This document shows, piece by piece, positions 1-5,287 of a stretch of DNA of 7,196 nt. Source of the DNA: Streptosporangiaceae bacterium (GTDB lineage: Bacteria; Actinomycetota; Actinomycetes; Streptosporangiales; Streptosporangiaceae); NCBI GenBank assembly GCA_025934635.1, contig JAICWX010000391.1, positions 1 to 7,196 of the forward strand, read 5' to 3'. Positions within the stretch are counted from its first letter, which is position 1, and each line of letters begins with the position of its first letter. The notes beneath the pieces were generated by a model. That model made no database searches, was not told the origin of the DNA, and worked only from the letters and a program-made list of their open reading frames with translations. A program made the translations under genes and the position numbers.

Positions 1-30
1 CCCGGCCCAGTCAGCCCCGGCCCAGTCAGC
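1..30. repeat. Two perfect tandem copies of a 15-bp unit
   Basis: The unit CCCGGCCCAGTCAGC occurs twice back to back (1-15 and 16-30). A decayed third version seems to follow (gccaggccagctcagtc, about 34-50), running into the stop codon of the permease gene. The array starts at the window edge, so more copies may lie to the left. It sits just downstream of the minus-strand permease gene, where a terminator or a slippage-prone spacer would be expected. No function can be assigned. Confidence 0.7.
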
Positions 31-44
31 AGAGCCAGGCCAGC

Positions 45-1529
45 TCAGTCGGCGACGACCGCCGCCTCTTCCTCCTGGCGCAGCAGCGCCATCTGCTCCG
101 CCGACGGCATCTGCGGCACCTGCTCGCGGAAGGTCACCTTCTGCTTGTCCTGCACGATCCGCCGGTAGAAGAACAGCAGCACGGAGGCGATCAGCACGCC
201 CACGCCGATGAACATGTCGGTCCAGGTCCCGTAGCCGGTCAGGGTCGGGTTGAGGATCCCGAAGACGACCAGCGCCGCGTTGAACACGACCAGGACCGCG
301 GCGATCCAGAGCCAGGGCTTCCCGACCTTGATCGGCCGTGGCCAGTTGGGCCGGTCCCGGCGCAGCAGCAGGAAGCCGCTCAGCGCGAACACGTGCGACA
401 GGACGTAGCCGATGTTGCTCAGGTACAGGATGGCCAGGTTGCTGGAGATGAACAGCACCAGCAGCACGTTCACGACCAGGTCGACGGTCATCGCCCGGGC
501 CGGCACGTGCCAGCGGTTCAGGTGGTGGAGCTGCTTGATCGTCATGTCGTCCCGGGCGATCCCGTACAGGGCCCGCGACCCGTCGGCCGTGGAGGAGATC
601 ATCGACAGGAACAGGCTGCCGATGAGCAGCACCAGGATGATCCCGGCCGGGCCGCTGCCCACGATCTTGGCCAGGGCCGGGACGTAGAACTCGCCGGCCG
701 CCGTCGCGGTGCTCGGCGCGCCGGAGACCCCGCCGATGCCCAGCGGGAACAGCAGGAACACCAGCAGCGTGAACACGGCGGCCGAACGCAGCGCCATCGT
801 GGTGTCCCGCCGGGTGTCGTGGTACTCCGGGGCGAAGGTCGCGCACACCTCGGCCGCGTACGAGGACCAGGCGAACAGGAACAGGTAGACCATGGCCAGC
901 TTGAATCCGCTGAACCCGCCGGGGATCGCCCAGGTCATGTTGGAGCTGTGCCAGTCCCCGGTGAGATACGGCACCAGGATGAAGATCACCAGCGGCACCA
1001 TGAGCCCGGCCCCGGCGGCATAGGAGAACCACACGGCCGGGCGGAGCCCGAAGACGTTCAGCGCCCAGACCGCGACGATGCAGGCGAGCGCGATGACCTG
1101 GGCCAGGCCGATGTGTACCGCGCCGTCGTAGAACGACCAGGTGCTGTGCGGGAACCACTGCGCCTGGACGAGCGTGCCGATCAGCACGCCGAAGATCGAC
1201 AGGACCACCGACCAGCCGATCCAGTAGCCGTACGCCCCGAGCGGCCCGATCAGCGAGAACCGCCCGCGCCAGCCCTCGTGCGCGTACAGCGAGATGCCGC
1301 CCGGCTTATCCGGGAACATCGACGCGGTCTCGGCGTAGATCCAGGCCTGGAGCATGCCGACCCCGGCCGAGATGGCCCACAGCGCCACCGCGCCCCAGGT
1401 GCCGAGCGCGCCCATCGAGAACCCGAGGGACGCGATCAGGAAGCCCGGGTTGCACAGGGCTATGACGAATCCGTCCCACCAGCGTAGCGACTTCAGCAGG
1501 TGCCGTTCTTCAACGAGAGCCTCAGCCAT
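45..1529 (-). CDS. APC-superfamily amino acid/amine permease (APC1)
   Basis: This 494-aa integral membrane protein has the length and about 12 hydrophobic segments of an amino acid-polyamine-organocation permease, which usually imports amino acids or amines using ion gradients. The first helix (about 18-42) carries NPG at 27-29, where APC carriers have the unwound substrate-binding stretch. The helix-6 region reads FAWSSYAAEV (219-228), followed by the charged loop FAPEYHDTRRD (232-242), matching the conserved F-E/helix-loop signature. DGSRALYGIARD (316-327) and DRPNWPRPIK (392-401) are conserved loops shared with APC2. The C-terminus is acidic and cytoplasmic. The ATG start is supported by GGAGGT 8 bases upstream. 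It is divergent from ZnR1 across a 177-bp spacer holding an operator-like repeat. The substrate is not predictable from sequence; amino acid, polyamine or ethanolamine are all possible. Confidence 0.9.
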   Translation of the reverse strand: MAEALVEERHLLKSLRWWDGFVIALCNPGFLIASLGFSMGALGTWGAVALWAISAGVGMLQAWIYAETASMFPDKPGGISLYAHEGWRGRFSLIGPLGAYGYWIGWSVVLSIFGVLIGTLVQAQWFPHSTWSFYDGAVHIGLAQVIALACIVAVWALNVFGLRPAVWFSYAAGAGLMVPLVIFILVPYLTGDWHSSNMTWAIPGGFSGFKLAMVYLFLFAWSSYAAEVCATFAPEYHDTRRDTTMALRSAAVFTLLVFLLFPLGIGGVSGAPSTATAAGEFYVPALAKIVGSGPAGIILVLLIGSLFLSMISSTADGSRALYGIARDDMTIKQLHHLNRWHVPARAMTVDLVVNVLLVLFISSNLAILYLSNIGYVLSHVFALSGFLLLRRDRPNWPRPIKVGKPWLWIAAVLVVFNAALVVFGILNPTLTGYGTWTDMFIGVGVLIASVLLFFYRRIVQDKQKVTFREQVPQMPSAEQMALLRQEEEAAVVAD

Positions 1530-1537
1530 CAGGGGGC

Positions 1538-1543
1538 ACCTCC
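1538..1543 (-). promoter_or_regulatory. Ribosome-binding site of APC1
   Basis: GGAGGT on the minus strand lies 8 bases before the ATG at 1529 and fixes this start. It directly abuts the inverted repeat at 1544-1560, so a protein bound there could also affect access to the leader. Confidence 0.8.
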
Positions 1544-1560
1544 GTTTACCACAGGTAAAC
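1544..1560. promoter_or_regulatory. Operator-like perfect inverted repeat upstream of APC1
   Basis: GTTTACC and GGTAAAC are perfect reverse complements separated by ACA, giving a 17-bp dyad typical in size of a dimeric repressor site. It lies between the predicted -10 of APC1 and its Shine-Dalgarno, covering the predicted transcription start. It is notably AT-richer than its surroundings. No second copy was found in the window. The bound regulator is unknown; the XRE-cupin protein encoded here and an unlinked GntR/TetR-type factor are both candidates. Confidence 0.65.
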
Positions 1561-1562
1561 TC

Positions 1563-1592
1563 TGTGTAGCACCGAACGGACGGCCGTGTCTA
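1563..1592 (-). promoter_or_regulatory. Predicted promoter of APC1
   Basis: On the minus strand TAGACA (1592-1587, five of six matches to TTGACA) is followed after 18 bases by TACACA (1568-1563) as a weak -10. Transcription would start near 1556, inside the inverted repeat, giving a leader of about 27 nt that contains the Shine-Dalgarno. The -10 match is modest, so this is a proposal only. Confidence 0.4.
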
Positions 1593-1694
1593 TATGGATC
1601 ATGCCTGAGTACCTAGCCGGCTACCGCGCGCTTCCCCCGGTTGCCGCCGGCTTCCCGGCCCCGCCGGGATCTGTCCCTGTCCTCCGCGAAGAGC

Positions 1695-1706
1695 TACGAT
1701 GCGAGC
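1695..1706 (+). promoter_or_regulatory. -10 element of a leaderless promoter for ZnR1
   Basis: TACGAT (1695-1700) fits the actinobacterial TANNNT -10 consensus, and its last T is 7 bases before the GTG at 1707, the spacing expected when transcription starts on the start codon itself. No Shine-Dalgarno lies just upstream. A clear -35 is not visible (CTGTCC at 1671-1676 is the nearest at 18-bp spacing). The same arrangement recurs at ZnR2, which strengthens both calls. Confidence 0.6.
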
Positions 1707-2060
1707 GTGCGCGGTGCCGTGATCACCATCCGCTGTGACTGCGGGGGGATCGGATACGTTCCGTACGATGTGCGCTGGGAATGCCCCACGTGCCATCGCC
1801 GCTGGAACACGGGGCAGATCCCGGCCGAGGAGTACTGGGGGATCATGCGCGACATGCGGCGGATGCGGATCACCGTGCTGGCCACCGCGCTGGGGATGAT
1901 CATCCCGGTCGTGGTTCTGTCGGCCGTGCTCGGCTTCCGGATCCTGCTGCTCCTGCCGGTCGTGATGAGCTTCTGGTTCCTGTTCTACATGCCCCGGTGG
2001 CGGCGGCGGGTCAGGCAGAAGGCCAGGAGCCTGCAAAGGTGGCAGCTGCGTCCCGAGTGA
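1707..2060 (+). CDS. Small zinc-ribbon, two-helix membrane protein (ZnR1)
   Basis: The function is unknown and I recognise no named family. The 117-aa protein has a Cys pattern CDC (10-12) and WECPTC (24-29), giving CxC-x13-CxxC, which looks like a small zinc ribbon. A conserved block IPAEEYWGIMRDMRR (38-52) follows, then two hydrophobic helices (about 55-77 and 79-95) and a very basic tail beginning MPRWRRRVRQKARS. The positive-inside rule puts both ends in the cytoplasm. An in-frame TTG at 1641 would add 22 residues. I prefer GTG 1707 because the N-terminus then aligns residue for residue with ZnR2 (MRGAVITIRCDC against MKGARMTVTCDC), both proteins become 117 aa, and a -10 hexamer sits at leaderless spacing. 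It is divergent from APC1 and convergent with the P450 gene 18 bp away. The cysteines could also bind another metal. Confidence 0.8.
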   Translation: MRGAVITIRCDCGGIGYVPYDVRWECPTCHRRWNTGQIPAEEYWGIMRDMRRMRITVLATALGMIIPVVVLSAVLGFRILLLLPVVMSFWFLFYMPRWRRRVRQKARSLQRWQLRPE

Positions 2061-2078
2061 TCCCGACGTCACCGTTGT

Positions 2079-3317
2079 TCATCTGGGTGAAACCGTAGGC
2101 GGTCGGCTGGTAAAGGCGACAGGGAGCCGAACGGGGCCGGTATTCCCGCTATCCGGAAGCCAGGCTGCCTCGCCCGCGGGACGCGGATCCTCGCACCTGC
2201 CCGCCAGCACGGTCAGCGCGGTGGCCATGTCAGCCCGCGCCACGTAGTGCCCGAGGCAGTAGTGGATTCCCCCGCCGAAGCCGAAGTGCGGCGGCCGCCC
2301 GGTCGCGGTGATGTCGAAGGTCCCGCTGCCGGCCTGCCCCGTGCCTGCCTGCCCTGGATCGGTACCCGCCGATTCGCAGAACAGGTGGATCGTGGTCCCG
2401 GCCTCGATGTCGAGGCCGTCGAAGGTGAAGTCGGCCAGGGCTTCCCTGGTCACCCAGGTCGTGGTGGGCCGGATCCGCATGACCTCCTCAACCGCGGCCG
2501 CCCCGAGCTCGGGACGCTCGCCGAGCAGCCGCCACTGGCCGGGGTGCTCGAGGAAGAGCTGCATGGCCAGGCCGAGCTGGTTCCTGGTGGTGTCGAAGCC
2601 GCCGAAGATCAGCAGCACGAGCGCATCGCGCAGCTCGGCCGCGGTCAGGCCGTCGTCCTCGTCCGCCTGCGACTGGGACTTCAGCAGGCTGGTCACCAGG
2701 TCGTCGCGCGGTTCGCGCCGCCGCGCGGCGATCACCGCGTCGGCGTAGTCGTAGAGCGCGGCGAGCGCCGCCTCGATCCGGGGCAGGTGCTCGCGGATCC
2801 GCACCCCCATGGCCAGCCCCACCGTCGCCGACTCGGCCGCGATCGTGCGCCACTCCTCCTCGGCGATGCCGAGGAGGATCGCGATGACCCGGGCCGCGTA
2901 GGGCTCGGCGAAGTCGGCCATGAACTCGCACCGGCCCGGGCCGGCGAACGAGTCCGCCAGCTCGCCGGCCAGGTCGCCGAAGCGGGGGCGCAGTGCCTCC
3001 ACGGTCCGGCGGGAGAAGGCCGGGCTGAGCAGGCGGCGCATCCGGTGATGCGCCTCGCCCTCCAGGTTGAGCACCCAGCTGGCCCACCAGGCTGCGAAGG
3101 GCCCGGAGGTGATGCCGTGGTGAGCGGGCCACAGCCTGCTCCCCTGGCGCAGGGCCGGGTGCCTGACCAGCCGGGATACCTGGTCGTAGCGCAGCACCGC
3201 CAGGCCATAGCTGGTCCGGGCGTACCAGCCGGCCTCCCGCGCCCGCCGGACCTCGGCCGAGGTGACGGAGAAGGCCGGATCGGCGATATCGAAGAATGAA
3301 ACTTCGTTCACTGCCAT
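2079..3317 (-). CDS. Cytochrome P450 (bacterial soluble class)
   Basis: This 412-aa soluble haem-thiolate monooxygenase has the usual bacterial CYP length and no membrane anchor. It would need a ferredoxin and reductase, which are not encoded nearby. Visible motifs are the C-helix HRMRR (91-95), the I-helix oxygen-activating GGFDTT (239-244), ExxR as E278-R281, and the haem loop FGGGIHYCLG (347-356) with ligand Cys354. The region before the haem loop is unusual: the usual ANRDP...PDRFDITR reads AGTDP, then a Gly/Ala/Gln repeat, then SGTFDITA, so the Arg of the PERF-type motif is replaced (T333). The gene starts 13 bp after the regulator's stop with no clear Shine-Dalgarno, suggesting translational coupling in a regulator-P450 operon. 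The substrate is unknown. The gene converges on ZnR1. Confidence 0.92.
   Translation of the reverse strand: MAVNEVSFFDIADPAFSVTSAEVRRAREAGWYARTSYGLAVLRYDQVSRLVRHPALRQGSRLWPAHHGITSGPFAAWWASWVLNLEGEAHHRMRRLLSPAFSRRTVEALRPRFGDLAGELADSFAGPGRCEFMADFAEPYAARVIAILLGIAEEEWRTIAAESATVGLAMGVRIREHLPRIEAALAALYDYADAVIAARRREPRDDLVTSLLKSQSQADEDDGLTAAELRDALVLLIFGGFDTTRNQLGLAMQLFLEHPGQWRLLGERPELGAAAVEEVMRIRPTTTWVTREALADFTFDGLDIEAGTTIHLFCESAGTDPGQAGTGQAGSGTFDITATGRPPHFGFGGGIHYCLGHYVARADMATALTVLAGRCEDPRPAGEAAWLPDSGNTGPVRLPVAFTSRPPTVSPR
2325..2354 (-). repeat. Imperfect 15-bp tandem duplication inside the P450 gene
   Basis: On the coding strand GGGCAGGCAGGCACG (2354-2340) is followed by GGGCAGGCCGGCAGC (2339-2325), matching at 12 of 15 positions. 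It encodes GQAGT-GQAGS (residues 322-331) and lies where the PERF-type motif of the P450 is normally found. The reading frame is kept. Confidence 0.75.
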
Positions 3318-3330
3318 AAACAGCCAGCGG

Positions 3331-3984
3331 TCAGGGGGAGGACGTTATCGACTTGATCGAGAGAAACTGGATCGGCAGCTCCACCAGGGCCGCGGGCCCG
3401 TGCGGGACACCGCCGATGAACTGCAGCGCGTCGCCCGACTCGAGCAGGTAGCGGGAGCTGCCGTAGCCGTACTCCATGCGTCCGGACAGCATGTAGATCA
3501 GCTCGGTGCCGGCGTGCTGGTAGAGCGGGAAGGTATTGCTCCGTTCGGTCAGGGTGACCCGCAGCGGCTCCAGGGTGTTGCTCGGCGCGCGCATGATGCC
3601 GAGCGATTCGTAGCGATGGCCGGCCCCTGAGCCCTTGTGCTCGATGTTGAGGCCCCGGCCGGCCTTGACGAATATGACGTCCTGCTCTTCGTTCAGCCCG
3701 CGGAAGAACGCGGTCACCGGGACCTGGAGCGCCTCGGACAGCCGGGCCAGCGTGGCCAGGCTCGGTGACGCCTGGGCGTTCTCGATCTTCGACAGCATGC
3801 CCTTGGACAGCCCGCTCTGAGCGGCGAGCTGTCCCACCGTCCACCCGAGCTGCAGCCGGAACTCCCGGACCCGGGCGGCGATCGCGGTCCCCAGCGCCTC
3901 TTCCAGGCCGGCGCCCCGGTTGCCCATCTCCGGGACCGGCCGAGCCTGGGAGAGCTCGGCCACATCTGCGATGCGCGAAACCAC
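3331..3984 (-). CDS. XRE-family regulator with C-terminal cupin domain
   Basis: This is a 217-aa transcription factor of the HTH-cupin type, which senses a small ligand through the cupin and binds palindromic DNA, usually as a repressor of catabolic genes. The helix-turn-helix spans about 36-92, with the recognition region SKGMLSKIENAQASPSLATL (60-79). The cupin spans about 140-212: H157, E161 and G168 fit motif 1 and H195 fits motif 2, but the first His of HxH is Tyr155, so metal binding may be partial or absent. The frame is open upstream to 4365, but that extension is Arg/Pro/Gly-rich. GTG 3984 is preferred because GAGGAG (3994-3989) lies 4 bases before it. The Met at 3927 is an alternative. 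The gene leads the P450 gene by 13 bp, so the P450 is a likely target, along with autoregulation. Confidence 0.87.
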   Translation of the reverse strand: MVSRIADVAELSQARPVPEMGNRGAGLEEALGTAIAARVREFRLQLGWTVGQLAAQSGLSKGMLSKIENAQASPSLATLARLSEALQVPVTAFFRGLNEEQDVIFVKAGRGLNIEHKGSGAGHRYESLGIMRAPSNTLEPLRVTLTERSNTFPLYQHAGTELIYMLSGRMEYGYGSSRYLLESGDALQFIGGVPHGPAALVELPIQFLSIKSITSSP

Positions 3985-4011
3985 GCTGCTCCTCTTACCG
4001 GAGATCCGGGG

Positions 4012-4032
4012 CCTGCCGGGGACCCCGGCAGG
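4012..4032. promoter_or_regulatory. Perfect 21-bp palindrome upstream of the XRE-cupin gene
   Basis: CCTGCCGGGG and CCCCGGCAGG are perfect 10-bp reverse-complementary arms around a single central A (4022). The site ends 27 bp before the regulator's GTG and 17 bp before its Shine-Dalgarno. This is a good place for an autoregulatory operator. In RNA the one-base centre would need some arm bases to open as a loop, yet it could still form a leader hairpin. There is no U-tract, so an intrinsic terminator is less likely. Confidence 0.6.
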
Positions 4033-4107
4033 TTGACATATGTTCCCTGCGGGTAGCTTCCAGATTAATACCTGGCCGTGAGCGGGCCTACCCGCGCGGC
4101 GGAAACG

Positions 4108-4137
4108 GCCCGCCCGCGACCGGTACGCGGGCCGGGC
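4108..4137. other. GC-rich potential hairpin
   Basis: GCCCG-CCCGCG (4108-4118) pairs with CGCGGG-CGGGC (4126-4137, one bulged C at 4132) around the 7-base loop accggta. It could be a leader structure of a long regulator transcript, or simply a by-product of the GC-rich block. No T-tract follows on either strand. Confidence 0.35.
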
Positions 4138-4360
4138 AGCCGCCCGCGCCCCCCGTCCGGGCCCGGGCCCAGGGCGCGGCCGGCTGTTAACCGGGAGCGG
4201 CTTACCGGGATGCCAATGCCCATGCAGTGAAACATTGTCTCTTGTGCATAAACTCTGACCGTCAATTCTCCCCTCGCTCGCGGAGAGAACGCGCAAGACC
4301 GCGAACATGTGATATTTCGGCATACGCACCACCGGGCTGCGGAATGGAGCCTGTTCGCCG

Positions 4361-4372
4361 TACACTTACGCG
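4361..4372 (+). promoter_or_regulatory. -10 element of a leaderless promoter for ZnR2 and the USP-like gene
   Basis: TACACT (4361-4366) fits TANNNT, and its last T is 7 bases before the GTG at 4373, identical to the arrangement at ZnR1. There is no Shine-Dalgarno just upstream of the GTG. A -35 is not convincing (CTGCGG at 4337-4342). It would drive the two-gene unit that continues into the stress-protein gene. Confidence 0.6.
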
Positions 4373-4726
4373 GTGAAAGGTGCCCGCATGACCGTGACAT
4401 GCGACTGCGAGGCGGTCCGCCTCCTTGCTTACGGTGAGCGCTGGACCTGCGAAGGCTGCGGCCGCCGGTGGGACACGAATAAGATCCCGGCCGCCGAGTA
4501 CTGGGGCATCATGCGGGAGATGCGCCGGTACCGGCTGGTGGCCATCGGCGCGGCCCTCGCTCTCGGCGTCACCTTCGCCCTGCTCGCGTTCCTGGTCTCG
4601 CAGCGGCTGCTGCTGCTGATGCCGATTGTCATGGCGGGCTGGTTCATTCTGTACATGCCGCGCTGGCGGCGACTTGTCAGGCGGCGGGCGCGCAGTCTTC
4701 CGACCTGGCAGCTGGATCCGGAGTGA
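4373..4726 (+). CDS. Small zinc-ribbon, two-helix membrane protein (ZnR2), paralogue of ZnR1
   Basis: The 117-aa protein aligns without gaps to ZnR1, with about half the residues identical by eye. It keeps CDC (10-12) and WTCEGC (24-29), the block IPAAEYWGIMREMRR (38-52), two hydrophobic helices (about 55-76 and 79-95), the YMPRWRR junction and the ending WQLDPE (WQLRPE in ZnR1). The helices themselves are the least conserved part, while the ribbon, the central block and the basic tail are held. This suggests the cytoplasmic surfaces do the work and the helices mainly anchor. The GTG start is supported by leaderless spacing. Met6 at 4388 is an alternative that would drop five residues shared with ZnR1. 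The stop overlaps the ribosome-binding region of the next gene, so the two are probably translated together. The function is unknown. Confidence 0.82.
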   Translation: MKGARMTVTCDCEAVRLLAYGERWTCEGCGRRWDTNKIPAAEYWGIMREMRRYRLVAIGAALALGVTFALLAFLVSQRLLLLMPIVMAGWFILYMPRWRRLVRRRARSLPTWQLDPE

Positions 4727-4727
4727 G

Positions 4728-5264
4728 ATGAAGACCGCGCGGGCCCATCGTCCGCGCCTGGCAGGCACCGGCTCTGGCGCCGGCCCGGGGGCCGGCGACC
4801 GGCCGGTGCTGCTCGTCACGTTCTTCAGCGTCCCGTTCCACCCGGCGGCGTGCGAGGTGGCGGTCGGCTCGGCGGTCGAGGCCGGGCAGCCGCTCACCGT
4901 GGCGAACCTTGTCGAGCTGCCGCCGCTCCCGATGTCGGTGCGCCTCGGACACGACCAGCTCGACTATCCGCCCGAGGTGGAGGCGGCTCTGCGCGCCCCG
5001 GCCGAGCGGGCCCGCTTGCTCGGGGTGCAGGTCGAGCGACTCCTCGTGCGGAGCCCGCGCCCGATAGCGGCATTGATCCAGCTCGCGAGCGAGCGCCGTC
5101 CCGGGCTGCTCGTGCTCGGGCCAGAGCCTGGGCGGCTGAGCGAGCGCTTCTTCAGGCGGACCCGGCGCGCGGTGCGCGAGAAGACGGACTGCCTCGTGTG
5201 GAGTGCCGATGCCGGCGAAGAGGGGCCTGGCGGCCGGGCCGGCCGGCCCGGCCGCGGAAAATGA
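4728..5264 (+). CDS. Universal-stress-protein-like (UspA fold) protein
   Basis: This 178-aa cytoplasmic protein has the alternating strand-helix order of the UspA family. A beta strand RPVLLVTFF (25-33) follows a flexible Gly/Ala-rich N-terminus. Then come strand LTVANLVEL (56-64), a helix of ERARLLGVQVERLLV (93-107), RPIAALIQLASE (111-122), strand GLLVLGPEPG (126-135) and the final strand DCLVW (154-158). The nucleotide motif G-x2-G-x9-G(S/T) of ATP-binding members is present only as G131-x3-G135, and the following region is Arg-rich (FFRRTRRAVR), so ATP binding is doubtful. The ATG at 4728 is chosen because it lies one base after the ZnR2 stop (TGA-G-ATG) with GGAG at 4720-4723. An in-frame upstream extension to 4626 lies inside ZnR2. 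The C-terminal tail (about 163-178) is low-complexity Gly/Arg/Pro encoded by a palindrome. Confidence 0.72.
   Translation: MKTARAHRPRLAGTGSGAGPGAGDRPVLLVTFFSVPFHPAACEVAVGSAVEAGQPLTVANLVELPPLPMSVRLGHDQLDYPPEVEAALRAPAERARLLGVQVERLLVRSPRPIAALIQLASERRPGLLVLGPEPGRLSERFFRRTRRAVREKTDCLVWSADAGEEGPGGRAGRPGRGK
5230..5255. repeat. Perfect 26-bp GC-only palindrome at the end of the USP-like gene
   Basis: The 13-base arm GCGGCCGGGCCGG (5230-5242) is followed directly by its exact reverse complement (5243-5255), with no spacer. It lies in the final codons of the USP-like gene, 9 bp before its end, in the convergent junction with the GPP34 gene (stop at 5288). A related string, CGGCCGGGCCGG, recurs at 5272-5283. 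A U-less bidirectional terminator or an mRNA 3' stabiliser is plausible for both converging units. It may also be only low-complexity coding sequence. Confidence 0.6.
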
Positions 5265-5287
5265 CCTGACTCGGCCGGGCCGGTCTC

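Larger units (their letters stand above)
3985..4372. other. 388-bp divergent intergenic region between the regulator and ZnR2
   Basis: No convincing gene was found here. It holds, left to right: the regulator's Shine-Dalgarno (3989-3994), a 21-bp palindrome (4012-4032), the short palindrome ACATATGT (4036-4043), an AT-rich spot TTAATA (4065-4070), a very GC-rich block (about 4081-4185) with a strong hairpin (4108-4137), an AT-richer stretch (about 4205-4370), and the ZnR2 -10 element (4361-4366). On the minus strand TTGACG (4265-4260) could be a -35 for the regulator, but no good -10 follows at normal spacing. The regulator promoter is therefore not located. Confidence 0.6.

Noticed and set aside
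393..1487. Long plus-strand open frame (364 codons) antisense to APC1
   Set aside because: It mirrors the GC-rich third positions of the permease gene. The product is a Gly/Arg/Asp/His/Gln-rich string without any domain.
1641..1706. TTG-initiated N-terminal extension of ZnR1
   Set aside because: The extension has no counterpart in ZnR2, has no ribosome-binding site, and contains the -10 hexamer.
2061..2100. Terminator between the convergent ZnR1 and P450 genes
   Set aside because: Only a weak TCACC/GGTGA pairing is visible and it extends into the P450 3' end; there is no T-tract.
2247..3299. Long plus-strand open frame antisense to the P450 gene
   Set aside because: Same GC-driven artefact: low-complexity product, while the minus-strand frame carries every P450 motif.
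4036..4043. Short palindrome ACATATGT as an operator
   Set aside because: Eight bases with no extension of the arms is too short to claim a site on its own.
4033..4070. Perfect TTGACA (4033-4038) as a plus-strand promoter
   Set aside because: No -10 hexamer lies 16-19 bases downstream; the AT-rich TTAATA is 26 bases away.
3985..4365. In-frame N-terminal extension of the XRE-cupin protein
   Set aside because: It is Arg/Pro/Gly-rich without a domain, spans the palindrome, and GTG 3984 has its own GAGGAG.
4626..4727. Upstream extension of the USP-like protein into ZnR2
   Set aside because: It lies wholly inside the ZnR2 reading frame plus one base; ATG 4728 has GGAG and one-base coupling to the ZnR2 stop.
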